From the NCBI GenBank assembly GCA_038238015.1, contig JBBRYA010000031.1, positions 1 to 39,838 on the forward strand: DNA of 39,838 nt. Direction: 5' to 3'. Source of the stretch: DASQFQ01 sp038238015 (GTDB taxonomy: Bacteria > Actinomycetota > Thermoleophilia > Solirubrobacterales > Solirubrobacteraceae). Positions 30,451 to 38,607 of the stretch are shown here, one piece after another. Positions within the stretch are counted from its first letter, which is position 1; every line of letters starts with the position of its first letter. The position numbers and the translations under genes were made by a program. The notes under the pieces are model-generated. The model was not told the origin of the DNA, searched no databases, and saw only the letters and a program-made list of their open reading frames with translations.

Positions 30451-32682
30451 ATGGGTCACCACGGAAGGTTCGCGCTCCGAGTCGCGCTGCTGCTCGCTGT
30501 CACTGCTGTGCTGCCGGCCACCGCCGCAGCCGCGCCGACGCCTCTCGGCCGGTCCTGCGCCGACCAGAACGGCGTCCGCTTCTGCCCCGGAACCGTCGCC
30601 AACCGCGTGCCGTCCTTCGACGGCGTGCCGCTTGACGTCGACGTGACGCTCCCACCCGCCAGCTCCGGCGACGGCCCGTTCCCGACGATCGTGATGATGC
30701 ACGGCTACGGCGGCGACAAGACCGACTTCGAGCAGGACAAGCCGGAGGGCGACAAGCAGCCCTCCGAGGCGCCAAGCAGCGCGACCCTCTACCACTGGAA
30801 CAACACCTACTTCGCCCAGCGTGGCTACGCGGTGCTCAACTACACCGCGCGCGGCTTCGGGGAGTCCTGCGGCAGCGAGGCCTCGCGCGCGGCGGACCTG
30901 GCGGGTTGCGCCGAGGGCTGGATCCGGCTCGCCGACCAGCGCCGTGAGGCCCACGACACCCAGTACCTGCTGGGCAAGCTGGTCAACCAGAACCTCAGCA
31001 AGCCCGACGCTCTGGGCGTCACCGGAATCTCCTACGGCGGCGGCCAGAGCATGGAGCTGGCCTTCCTCAGGAACCGCATCCGCAACCCCGGCGGAACGTT
31101 CTCACCGTGGGTCAGCCCTTCCGACGGTACGCCGCGCGACGGTACGCCGCTCTCGATCGCCGCGGCCTTCCCGCGCTGGCCGTGGTCGGACCTCGTCGCC
31201 TCGCTCGTGCCGAACGGGCGCTTCCTGGACACCCGCACGTCGAGCGACGCGGAGAGCCGCGACCCGCTCGGCGTGCCGATCCAGAGCTACATCGCCGGCC
31301 TGTACGCAAAGGGGCAGGCGACCGGCTACTACTCGCCGCCGGGCACGGACCCCACCGCTGACCTCACCACGTGGAACGGGGTCATCGCCATGAACGAGCC
31401 GAGCCAGCAGGCGCGTGACATCGCCGACGAGATCTTCACCCACCACCAGGCCTTCGGCCTGCCGCTCGACTCCCCGCCCGCGCCGCTGCTGATCGAGAAC
31501 GGCTGGACCGACGACCTGTTCCCGCCCTCGGAGGCGCTGCGGGTCTACAACCAGCTGCGGGCGAGCAACGCCGCGGCGCCCGTCTCGCTGCAGTTCGGCG
31601 ACCTCGGGCACGCGCGCGGCTCGAACAAGGTCAACTCCGACAAGGCGTTCAACGATCAGGGCAGCGCGTTCATGGACCAGTACCTGAAGGCGGGCGGGCC
31701 CGGTCCCGCGCCCGGCAGCGTGACCGCCTACACCCAGACCTGCCCGCAGGCCGCGCCGGCCGGCGGGCCGTTCGCCGCCGCGAGCTGGCCGCAGGTCCAT
31801 CCCGGCTCGATCAGCTTCGGCGGGACCCAGCAGCAGACCGTGAGCTCGGACGGCGGCAACCCGGCGACGGGCCAGGGCCTCGACCCCATCTCCGGTGGCG
31901 GCGATGCCTGCAAGGACTTCGCCGAAGAGAGCGCGTCGGGCACCGCCGTCTACCGCGGCAACAAGAGCGCGGGCTACACGGTGCTCGGGCGACCCACGGT
32001 CACGGCGGCGGTCCAGACGACCGGCGTCAACGGGCAGCTCGACGCGCGCCTCTGGGACGTCAGCGAGAGCGGGCGCCAGGTGCTCATCACCCGCGGCATC
32101 TACCGGCTGCGCGACAACGAGACCGGGACGATCACGTTCCAGCTCAACGGCAACGGCTACCGGCTCGCCTCCGGCCACACGCCCAAGCTCGAGCTGCTGG
32201 GCCGTGACGAGCCCTACTACCGCAGGACCAACGAGTCGTTCACGGTGAAGCTCGGAACGGTCGACGTCTCGCTGCCGACCGTCGAGCCCAATCCCGCGTC
32301 GCTGCCGGCCGCCTCGCCGCCGTCCGGCGGGAGCACGCCGGCGACCGGCGCCCGCAGGACGCCCAAGCTCATCGTGCACCTGAAGTACTCCAAGAAGCGC
32401 CGCGTCCTGAGCACCAGCGGCCGGCTGATCCGCCCCTCCGACGTTGTTGTCACGCGCGCCTGCAAAGGGAGGGTCTCGATCCAGGTCAAGGCCGGCAAGC
32501 GCACGATCTCCACCCGCCGCGCCTCCGTGCGCCAGTTCACCTGCCGCTTTGCCTCCAAGGTGCGCTTCAAGGTGCGCAAGCGCTTCGGCAAGGCCAGGCG
32601 CCTGAAGGTCAGCGTGCGCTACGGAGGCAACGCATTCCTCAACCCTGTGAGGGCCAAGAACCGCCTGGTGCGCGTCCGCTAG
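30451..32682 (+). CDS. Secreted S15/CocE-type serine hydrolase
   Basis: The 743-aa product has a signal peptide of about 28 residues (ALRVALLLAVTAVLPATAAA), then an alpha/beta-hydrolase core: IVMMHGYGGDKTDF (oxyanion region), G-I-S194-Y-G-G (nucleophile), ENGWTDDLFPPSEALRVYN (acid) and FGDLGHARGSN (histidine). The X-Pro dipeptidyl-peptidase C-terminal-like domain follows, ending in an Ig-like basic tail (LIVHLKYSKKRRVLSTSGRL). It would cleave esters or peptides outside the cell. ATG 30451 is chosen over the upstream in-frame start because of the signal peptide and the -10 box. Confidence 0.88.
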   Translation: MGHHGRFALRVALLLAVTAVLPATAAAAPTPLGRSCADQNGVRFCPGTVANRVPSFDGVPLDVDVTLPPASSGDGPFPTIVMMHGYGGDKTDFEQDKPEGDKQPSEAPSSATLYHWNNTYFAQRGYAVLNYTARGFGESCGSEASRAADLAGCAEGWIRLADQRREAHDTQYLLGKLVNQNLSKPDALGVTGISYGGGQSMELAFLRNRIRNPGGTFSPWVSPSDGTPRDGTPLSIAAAFPRWPWSDLVASLVPNGRFLDTRTSSDAESRDPLGVPIQSYIAGLYAKGQATGYYSPPGTDPTADLTTWNGVIAMNEPSQQARDIADEIFTHHQAFGLPLDSPPAPLLIENGWTDDLFPPSEALRVYNQLRASNAAAPVSLQFGDLGHARGSNKVNSDKAFNDQGSAFMDQYLKAGGPGPAPGSVTAYTQTCPQAAPAGGPFAAASWPQVHPGSISFGGTQQQTVSSDGGNPATGQGLDPISGGGDACKDFAEESASGTAVYRGNKSAGYTVLGRPTVTAAVQTTGVNGQLDARLWDVSESGRQVLITRGIYRLRDNETGTITFQLNGNGYRLASGHTPKLELLGRDEPYYRRTNESFTVKLGTVDVSLPTVEPNPASLPAASPPSGGSTPATGARRTPKLIVHLKYSKKRRVLSTSGRLIRPSDVVVTRACKGRVSIQVKAGKRTISTRRASVRQFTCRFASKVRFKVRKRFGKARRLKVSVRYGGNAFLNPVRAKNRLVRVR

Positions 32683-32694
32683 CGCCGCGGCGGA

Positions 32695-32970
32695 TCAGGC
32701 GACGGGGGTCAGCGGACCGCAGTCACAGAGGTCGCTGACCAGAGCGGCTGCCCGCTCGTCGGTCCAGCGGCCGGAGTCCACGAGATGCGCTGCCAGCGCG
32801 CGGATGTCCGAGACGGCGTCGTCGACGCTGACGTCGCTGCCAGAGGCGAAGATGAGGGTGTCGGCCGCGTCACGGATGCGCTCCTGCTCGGAGCCGAGCA
32901 GCTTGACGGGCCCGATCTCCTCGAGGGTCTTGACGATCCGGCCATAGGCCTGAGTGCGCTCGCTGTTCAT
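32695..32970 (-). CDS. Uncharacterised 91-aa protein
   Basis: This is a small helical acidic protein (RIVKTLEEIGPVKLLGSEQE, RIRDAADTLIFASGSDVSVD). It has no signal peptide or membrane helix. Two cysteines near the end (DLCDCGP) might bind a metal. The family is not recognised. It lies alone between the S15 hydrolase and the PspC operon. Confidence 0.65.
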   Translation of the reverse strand: MNSERTQAYGRIVKTLEEIGPVKLLGSEQERIRDAADTLIFASGSDVSVDDAVSDIRALAAHLVDSGRWTDERAAALVSDLCDCGPLTPVA

Positions 32971-33155
32971 GACGGCTCCATCTCCATGATCGACAGTCTA
33001 CGAGCCGGGCTTTACCGCCCCGGACGTTCGGGCGCCAAACTCATCGTGCCGGGGGTGAGGTCAGGGTCGTCTGAGGGAGATTCCCGATAGGCAGGGCGCC
33101 TTCCTTCCGGGAGCCTGGACATCACAAAGATCCTCCCCGCGAAAGGCAGCCCCTG

Positions 33156-34337
33156 ATGTCCACCCCCGAGCACCCGCCCGAGCCCGAGCCGACCGAGCCC
33201 CAGCCGACCGAGCCCCAGCCCGGCCCGGCCACCCCGCCGCCCCCGCCCGCCGCGGGGCCGCCGCCCCCGCGCAAGCTGACCCGGTCCTCGGAGGACCGGA
33301 TGCTCGGCGGCGTCGCCGGCGGCCTCGGCCGCTACTTCAGCGTCGACCCGATGATCTTCCGGATCAGCTTCGTGGTGCTCGCCATCGCCGGCGGAGCCGG
33401 GGCGCTCGGCTACCTCGCCGCCTGGCTGCTCGTCCCCTCCGACGCGCAGCAGGGTGCGGCGCGCACGGACGGCAACCGCGCCGTCACGGTCGCCGGCGGC
33501 GTCGTGCTGGCCGTCGCGGCGCTCGCCGCGCTCGGCCCGGGCCTGGTCTTCATCGGTCCGCCGCTGCTCGGCCTGGCGGTGCTCGCGCTGATCGGCGTCG
33601 TGCTGTGGCGGGCCGCCGGCGGCGAGGACGGCGACGCCGGGCGCGCCGCCCGCCGGATCGGGCTGGGCATTCTGCTGCTCGTCGTCGTCGTGGCCGGGTT
33701 CCTGGCCGTGGTCGTCGGCGCCACGGTCGGCGGCGGCGCGATCATCGCCGGCCTGGTCATCGCCACCGGGGTCGCGCTGGTTGTCGGCGCGTTCCTCGGC
33801 GGCGCGCGCTGGCTGGTGATCCCGGCGCTGGTGCTCGCGGTGCCGCTTGGGCTGGTCGCGGCGTCGGGCATCGACGGCCACGGCGGGATCGGGGATCGCA
33901 ACTACAACCCGACCACGACCGCCGAGCTGCGCGTCGGCTACAAGCTCGGGATCGGCCGCATCGGGCTCGACCTGCGCGGCGTCGACCTGCCCGCCGGGCG
34001 GACGGACCTCAAGGTCGACATGGGCATCGGCAGCCTGCAGCTGGTCGTGCCCGCGGACGTCTGCGTCGCCTCCCGCGCGCACCTCGGCGCCGGCTACGTG
34101 CACGTGCTGGATCGCGAGAGCGGCGGCGTCGACGTCGACTGGCGCCAGAGCCCGGCCGAGGGCCCCAAGGTCAAGCGTCTCGTCCTCGACTCCAAGGTCG
34201 GCGTCGGCGCGCTCGAGGTCGTCCACGATCCGAGCCTGTTCGGGGGCCGGGACCACACCCGGTCCTTCAGCGGCTCGTCGTTCAGCGGCAACTCCTTCGG
34301 CGGCGAACGCAACGCCGCCTGCACCACGCCGGCATGA
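33156..34337 (+). CDS. PspC / LiaF-like membrane protein
   Basis: The 393-aa product starts with a proline/glutamate-rich cytoplasmic stretch (residues 1-40), then a PspC domain (RMLGGVAGGLGRYFSVDPMI, ISFVVLAIAGGAGALGYLAA), several further membrane helices (115-235), and a beta domain at 250-390 like the LiaF/VraT C-terminus (LRVGYKLGIGRIGLDLRGVD, DLKVDMGIGSLQLVVPADVC). It ends SGSSFSGNSFGG. AAAGG stands about 9 nt before ATG 33156. It is the first gene of a four-gene operon with a kinase and regulator and would act as the membrane sensor or inhibitor for cell-wall stress. Confidence 0.88.
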   Translation: MSTPEHPPEPEPTEPQPTEPQPGPATPPPPPAAGPPPPRKLTRSSEDRMLGGVAGGLGRYFSVDPMIFRISFVVLAIAGGAGALGYLAAWLLVPSDAQQGAARTDGNRAVTVAGGVVLAVAALAALGPGLVFIGPPLLGLAVLALIGVVLWRAAGGEDGDAGRAARRIGLGILLLVVVVAGFLAVVVGATVGGGAIIAGLVIATGVALVVGAFLGGARWLVIPALVLAVPLGLVAASGIDGHGGIGDRNYNPTTTAELRVGYKLGIGRIGLDLRGVDLPAGRTDLKVDMGIGSLQLVVPADVCVASRAHLGAGYVHVLDRESGGVDVDWRQSPAEGPKVKRLVLDSKVGVGALEVVHDPSLFGGRDHTRSFSGSSFSGNSFGGERNAACTTPA

Positions 34338-34510
34338 GGCGCTTCGACCCCGCCTCGCTGGTCGCCGGGCTCGCCGTGTGCGGGCTCGGTGTGCTGCTCC
34401 TGCTCGACCAGCTCGACGTGCTGAAGCTGTCCTTCGGCTACCTCGCCCCGGCCCTGTTGGCGACGGTGGGGGCGATCCTGCTCAGCGCCGGCCTCGCCGG
34501 GCGCCGCTGA
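34334..34510 (+). CDS. Small two-helix membrane protein
   Basis: The product has 58 aa from ATG 34334, overlapping the PspC stop by ATGA. Two hydrophobic helices (SLVAGLAVCGLGVLLLLDQL and LAPALLATVGAILLSAGLAG) resemble the LiaF-type N-terminal membrane domain (DUF5668-like). Its size and coupling suggest it is a subunit or modulator of the PspC sensor. Function inferred from context only. Confidence 0.72.
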   Translation: MRRFDPASLVAGLAVCGLGVLLLLDQLDVLKLSFGYLAPALLATVGAILLSAGLAGRR

Positions 34511-34530
34511 GCACCTGAGAGGATCCGGTC

Positions 34531-35736
34531 GTGACCGCGCTGCCCAACCAGCCGCCGCCGCTGCGCCGCGACCGCAAGGACGCGGTGATCGCGGGGGTCT
34601 GCGCCGCGCTCGGACGCCGCCTCGGCATCGACCCTCTGATCCTGCGGATCGCCTTCGCGGTGGCCTCGGCGGCGGGCGGGGCGGGGGTGCTGCTCTACCT
34701 CCTGGCCTGGGCGGCGATCCCCGGCGACGCGCCCGCGAGCTGGTCGCGCACGCGGGTCCCGGGCAGCCGCGAGAGCTGGCAGGTGGCGGGCGGCATCGGC
34801 CTGCTCGTGCTCGCGGGGCTGCTGCTGTTCCGGCAGTGGGGCCTGTGGATCGGCGACGGGCTCGTGTGGCCGGTGGTGCTGGCCAGCGGCGGCGCGGCGC
34901 TGATCTGGCGCCAGTCGGCCGCCGCGCCCGTGGTGCGCGAGGCGCGCGATCCGCCCACCTTGCGGATGGGCGGAACCGCCGTGGGCCGCGCCGCGCTGGG
35001 GGTCGCGCTGGTGATCGGCGCCGGGCTGGTCTTCCTCGACCTCAACAACGCGCTGCGCCCGGCGCGCGACGTGCTGCTCGCGGTGATCGTCGTGGTGATC
35101 GCCCTGACGCTGATCCTGGCGCCGTGGTGGCTGCGCCTCGCGCGCGGCTTCGCGGAGGAGCGCGGCGAGCGCATCCGCTCCCAGGAGCGCGCCGAGCTCG
35201 CCGCGCACCTGCACGACTCCGTGCTGCAGACGCTCGCGCTGATGCAGCGCCGCGCCGCGGACCCGAAGGAGGTGGCGGCGCTGGCCCGCCGCCAGGAGCG
35301 CGAGCTGCGGGCATGGCTCAACGACGGCGGCGCGGCGCCCGGCGGCCCGCGCACGTTCGCCACCGCGCTGCAGGCTGCCGCGACCGAGGTCGAGGACGCG
35401 CACGGCGTGCCCGTCGACGTGGTCGCGGTCGGCGACTGCGCGCTCGACGCGCCCGCCGAGGCGGTCCTCGGCGCCGCGCGCGAAGCGCTCGTCAACGCCG
35501 CCAAGTTCGCCGGGGAGGGCCCGGTCTCGGTCTACGCCGAGGCGGGCGAGGAGCGCCTGGAGGTGTTCGTGCGCGACCGCGGCCCGGGCTTCGACCCGGC
35601 TTCCGTGCCGGGTGACCGCCGCGGGCTGCGCGAGTCGATCCTCGGCCGCATGCGGCGCCACGGCGGCGAGGCCGTCGTGCACACGGGCACGGGGGACGGG
35701 ACCGAGGTCGAGCTGACGATGGAGCGCCGGGCATGA
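34531..35736 (+). CDS. PspC-domain histidine kinase
   Basis: The 401-aa product is read from GTG 34531. A PspC domain opens the protein (DAVIAGVCAALGRRLGIDPL, AGGAGVLLYLLAWAAIPGD), then more membrane helices to about 200. The kinase follows: the HisKA_3-type H box is E-L-A-A-H-L-H228-D-S-V-L-Q, then the ATPase with EALVNAAKFAGEGPVSVYAE and DRGPGFDPAS. It would sense envelope state and phosphorylate the regulator encoded next. The stop overlaps that gene by ATGA. Confidence 0.92.
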   Translation: MTALPNQPPPLRRDRKDAVIAGVCAALGRRLGIDPLILRIAFAVASAAGGAGVLLYLLAWAAIPGDAPASWSRTRVPGSRESWQVAGGIGLLVLAGLLLFRQWGLWIGDGLVWPVVLASGGAALIWRQSAAAPVVREARDPPTLRMGGTAVGRAALGVALVIGAGLVFLDLNNALRPARDVLLAVIVVVIALTLILAPWWLRLARGFAEERGERIRSQERAELAAHLHDSVLQTLALMQRRAADPKEVAALARRQERELRAWLNDGGAAPGGPRTFATALQAAATEVEDAHGVPVDVVAVGDCALDAPAEAVLGAAREALVNAAKFAGEGPVSVYAEAGEERLEVFVRDRGPGFDPASVPGDRRGLRESILGRMRRHGGEAVVHTGTGDGTEVELTMERRA

Positions 35737-36380
35737 CCCCGAGCGTGGTCATCGTCGACGACCACCACCTCTTCCGCGCCGGGGTGCGAGCCGAGCTCGA
35801 CGGCCTGGTGGAGGTGCTCGGCGACGCCGACAGCGTCGAGGAGGCGGTGCGCTGCATCGTCGAGCTCGAGCCCGACGTGGTCCTGCTCGACGTCCAGATG
35901 CCCGGCGGCGGCGGCGTGCAGGTGATCCGCGAGGTCGTCGGCAAGCGGCCCGGGCAGCGCTTCCTCGCGCTGTCGGTCTCCGACGCCGCCGAGGACGTGA
36001 TCGCGATCATCCGCGCGGGCGCCCGCGGCTACGTGACCAAGACGATCTCGGGCCCCGAGCTGGCCGACGCGGTGCGCCGCGTCGCGAGCGGCGACGCTGT
36101 CTTCTCCCCGCGGCTGGCCGGGTTCGTGCTCGACGCGTTCGCGGCGGCCGGGACCGCCGCGCCCGCCGAGGTCGATCCAGAGCTCGACCAGCTGACCGCG
36201 CGCGAGCGCGAGGTCCTGCGCCACATCGCCCGCGGCTACATGTACAAGGAGATCGCGGCGCGGCTGCAGATCTCGGTCAAGACCGTCGAGGCCCACGTCT
36301 CCGCCGTGCTGCGCAAGCTCCAGCTCTCAAACCGCCATCAGCTCAGCCGCTGGGCGGTCGAGCGGCGCCTGATCGACTGA
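35733..36380 (+). CDS. NarL/LuxR-type response regulator
   Basis: The 215-aa product has a receiver domain with D9-D10 and phosphoacceptor D53 in VVLLDVQMPGGGG, and the K of YVTKTISGPELAD. The C-terminal LuxR helix-turn-helix is TAREREVLRHIARGYMYKEI followed by ISVKTVEAHVSAVLRKLQL. It is translationally coupled to its kinase. Together with the PspC proteins it forms a LiaFSR-like envelope stress circuit. It is followed by the TasA operon after 94 bp. Confidence 0.93.
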   Translation: MTPSVVIVDDHHLFRAGVRAELDGLVEVLGDADSVEEAVRCIVELEPDVVLLDVQMPGGGGVQVIREVVGKRPGQRFLALSVSDAAEDVIAIIRAGARGYVTKTISGPELADAVRRVASGDAVFSPRLAGFVLDAFAAAGTAAPAEVDPELDQLTAREREVLRHIARGYMYKEIAARLQISVKTVEAHVSAVLRKLQLSNRHQLSRWAVERRLID

Positions 36381-36407
36381 TCCGCGACAACGTAGGTCCA
36401 GAACGGA

Positions 36408-36417
36408 CGAACGTTCG
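36408..36417. promoter_or_regulatory. 10-bp palindrome before the TasA operon
   Basis: CGAACGTTCG is a perfect palindrome 57 bp upstream of ATG 36475, and GAAC occurs again at 36401. It could be an operator for the tasA-sipW operon. It is not a LexA box because the 4-nt spacer is lacking. Low certainty. Confidence 0.25.
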
Positions 36418-36474
36418 ATGGCGCGAGTCCTGCGCGGGTCAAGTTCTGGCGCGCCGGGGGCCGATACGCCCATC

Positions 36475-37044
36475 ATGACGCGTCTCACCGCCTTGTGGCA
36501 GGCCTCGCCCCTCAGGGTCGTCGGAGCGCTGTTCGCGCTCTCGCTCGCGGCGATGATGGGCGTGGCCTCCGGAGCCAGCTTCACCTCGCAGTCGGCGAAC
36601 GCCGGCAACGTCGTCGCGGCCGGCAACCTGCAGCAGTCCAACTCGGTCAACGGCGCGTTCCTGACCGTCAGCGGCCTCAAGCCCGGCGCGTCCCAGAGCG
36701 GCTCGACGACGATCACCAACACCGGCGACCTCACCGGCGTGTTCACGCTCTCCAAGGCCAACCTGGTCAACTCCGACACGGCGAACCCCTTCTCCTCCAA
36801 GCTCGACCTGGTGGTCGATGACCTCGGCGACCCGGCCGCGTCTCCCGCCCCCGCGCCGATCACCCGCTACACGGGCAAGCTCGGCGCCATGGGCACGATC
36901 GCGCTGGGCAACCTCGCCGCCGGTGCCGTGCACCGCTATCGCTTCACGGTCACGTTCCCGGACGGTGGCGCCGGTGGCGCCGACAACGCCTACAAGGGCG
37001 ACGACGTCACCGTCGACTACGTCTGGGACGCGGTCAACGCGTAG
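36475..37044 (+). CDS. TasA/camelysin-family matrix protein
   Basis: The 189-aa product starts with a long signal segment (VVGALFALSLAAMMGVASGA), and the SipW-type cleavage region A-S-F-T-S-Q-S-A-N-A-G-N follows, as in TasA and camelysin (CalY). The mature part (NLQQSNSVNGAFLTVSGLKP, SGSTTITNTGDLTGVFTLSK) is a jellyroll-type beta domain that in TasA forms extracellular fibres. ATG 36475 is preferred over 36418 because it gives the normal signal length. The signal peptidase SipW gene follows after 2 bp. Confidence 0.85.
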   Translation: MTRLTALWQASPLRVVGALFALSLAAMMGVASGASFTSQSANAGNVVAAGNLQQSNSVNGAFLTVSGLKPGASQSGSTTITNTGDLTGVFTLSKANLVNSDTANPFSSKLDLVVDDLGDPAASPAPAPITRYTGKLGAMGTIALGNLAAGAVHRYRFTVTFPDGGAGGADNAYKGDDVTVDYVWDAVNA

Positions 37045-37046
37045 CC

Positions 37047-37574
37047 ATGGTCGGCCGCGGGCTCGCCGTGCTGCTGCTCGCGCTGACCGTCGCCGCGCTC
37101 GCGGTGACGTTCCTGCCGGGCCTGCTCGGCTACCAGCGCTACGTGCTGGTGGGCGGCTCGATGGAGCCGGCGATCCACAAGGGCTCGCTGATCTTCGACG
37201 AGGTCGTGCCGGTCGCCGACCTGCGCGCCGGCGACATCATCACCTACGTCCCGCCGGGCTCGCACCACCCCGTCACGCACCGCCTCGTAGAGGCGCGCCG
37301 CGGCGGCCACGGCGGGCGGGTGTTCCGCACCAAGGGTGACGCGAACCAGCTGCGCGACCTCGCGCCCTTCCGGCTGGACCGCGCGACGCAGGCGCGCTTC
37401 GCGTTCTCGATCCCCGTGCTCGGGTGGGCGTTCATCCTGCTCGGGTCGGCCACGGCGCGCTTCCTGCTGCTGGCCCTGCCCGCTCTGCTGCTCGTAGCGA
37501 CAATGCTCGCCGGGCTCTGGCGCGAAGGCGGCCGGCTCGTGCGCGAGCGTGACGCCGCAACGGGGCCGGGCTGA
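37047..37574 (+). CDS. sipW: SipW-type signal peptidase I
   Basis: This 175-aa type I signal peptidase belongs to the archaeal/ER-like group. An N-terminal membrane helix is followed by G-G-S38-M-E-P (nucleophile), T-H78-R-L (histidine where most bacterial enzymes have lysine) and T-K-G-D98-A-N. A C-terminal membrane helix ends the protein. In Bacillus, SipW processes TasA and TapA. Here it is flanked by two TasA-like genes, so these are the expected substrates. Its stop overlaps the next ATG (TGATG). Confidence 0.92.
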   Translation: MVGRGLAVLLLALTVAALAVTFLPGLLGYQRYVLVGGSMEPAIHKGSLIFDEVVPVADLRAGDIITYVPPGSHHPVTHRLVEARRGGHGGRVFRTKGDANQLRDLAPFRLDRATQARFAFSIPVLGWAFILLGSATARFLLLALPALLLVATMLAGLWREGGRLVRERDAATGPG

Positions 37575-38557
37575 TGCGCCGGCCGGCGATCGCGATCGCC
37601 GTGGGCCTCGTGGCACTCGTGCTGGCGGTCGCCGCGGCGCTGGCCGCACCCAGCCCGGCGACGCTCGGACGCATGCAGGCCGAGGGCGCCGTCGCGCTCT
37701 CCAGCGACCGCGAGGGCGCCGCGCTGCTGCAGGCCCAGCACCTGCGTCCTGGCGACTCGGCCAGCGGGCTCGTGGCGCTGACCAACACCGGCGACCAGCC
37801 GGGCGCGCTGGGGTTCGAGACGACCGACACTCAGGACACGCCGGGCCCCGCGGGCGGCCGCCTCTCGCAGGTCCTGCGGCTGAGCGTCGCCGACGTCAGC
37901 GGGGCCACTGCACCCTTCCAAGCGCGCCTGGCCGACGTCGGCCAGGTCGCGCTCGGGACGCTGCCCGCCGGCGCCACGCGCGTCTACCGCGTCACCGCCT
38001 CCTTCCCCGACACCGGCACGCCGGCGGGTCCGCTGGCGGGCGACAACGCGCAGGAGGGCAGCGCAGTCAGCGTCGGCTTCCGCTGGCGGCTGGACGCCGC
38101 CGAGGCGCCCGCCGCGACGGTCGCGCCGCCGGCGTCACCGCCCGTCGTCACGCCGCCCGCACCTGCGCCCGCGCCGGTGGGCCCCGGCGTGTTCCTGCGC
38201 ATCCCCGCTCAGCGCGCGATCGCCCCGCGCGGCCTGACCGTCTTCGCGCGCTGCGAGGTCGAGTGCCGCGTGCGCTTCCACGGCCAGCTCGACACCGCTC
38301 CGCTCGGCGGCCGCCGCAAGACGCTCATGGCCGGCAAGGTGCTGCGCCGGGAGAGCACCGAGCACCGCGTGTCGACCACGGCCGAGCAGCGCTTCTACCT
38401 GCCGTTCAGCCCGCGGGCGCTGAGACGGATCAAGCTCCAGCTGCGCCGTCACGGCCGCGTCGGGATCACGGTCGTCGCGCAGATGCGCTCCGCGGCGGGC
38501 AGCCGGGACGCGCGGCGGCGCATCGTGGCGCGCACGTACAGCCACAAGCGCGGCTGA
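37574..38557 (+). CDS. TasA-like protein with C-terminal extension
   Basis: The 327-aa product starts with a signal helix (AIAVGLVALVLAVAAALAAP), then a domain that parallels the first TasA: LRPGDSASGLVALTNTGDQP, LGTLPAGATRVYRVTASFPD. A P/A-rich linker (residues about 175-205) leads to a second beta domain with FARCEVECRVRFHGQLDT and a basic end. It could anchor or cap fibres made by the first TasA, like Bacillus TapA, but the resemblance to TapA is only positional. Confidence 0.78.
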   Translation: MRRPAIAIAVGLVALVLAVAAALAAPSPATLGRMQAEGAVALSSDREGAALLQAQHLRPGDSASGLVALTNTGDQPGALGFETTDTQDTPGPAGGRLSQVLRLSVADVSGATAPFQARLADVGQVALGTLPAGATRVYRVTASFPDTGTPAGPLAGDNAQEGSAVSVGFRWRLDAAEAPAATVAPPASPPVVTPPAPAPAPVGPGVFLRIPAQRAIAPRGLTVFARCEVECRVRFHGQLDTAPLGGRRKTLMAGKVLRRESTEHRVSTTAEQRFYLPFSPRALRRIKLQLRRHGRVGITVVAQMRSAAGSRDARRRIVARTYSHKRG

Positions 38558-38594
38558 CGCGCCGGGTCTGAGCTGCGCCGACCGCCTCGGCGGG

Positions 38595-38600
38595 TAGCTT
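38595..38600 (+). promoter_or_regulatory. -10 box of leaderless transporter gene
   Basis: TAGCTT ends 7 nt before ATG 38608. This also argues against the in-frame TTG at 38599 as the start. Confidence 0.42.
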
Positions 38601-38607
38601 GGCGCGG

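Noticed and set aside
31126..31151. Short direct repeat (GACGGTACGCCG twice) in the S15 gene
   Set aside because: It encodes D-G-T-P twice inside a good reading frame and needs no further explanation.
36408..36417. CGAACGTTCG as a LexA (SOS) box
   Set aside because: Actinobacterial LexA boxes need a 4-nt spacer between GAAC and GTTC. Here they are adjacent.
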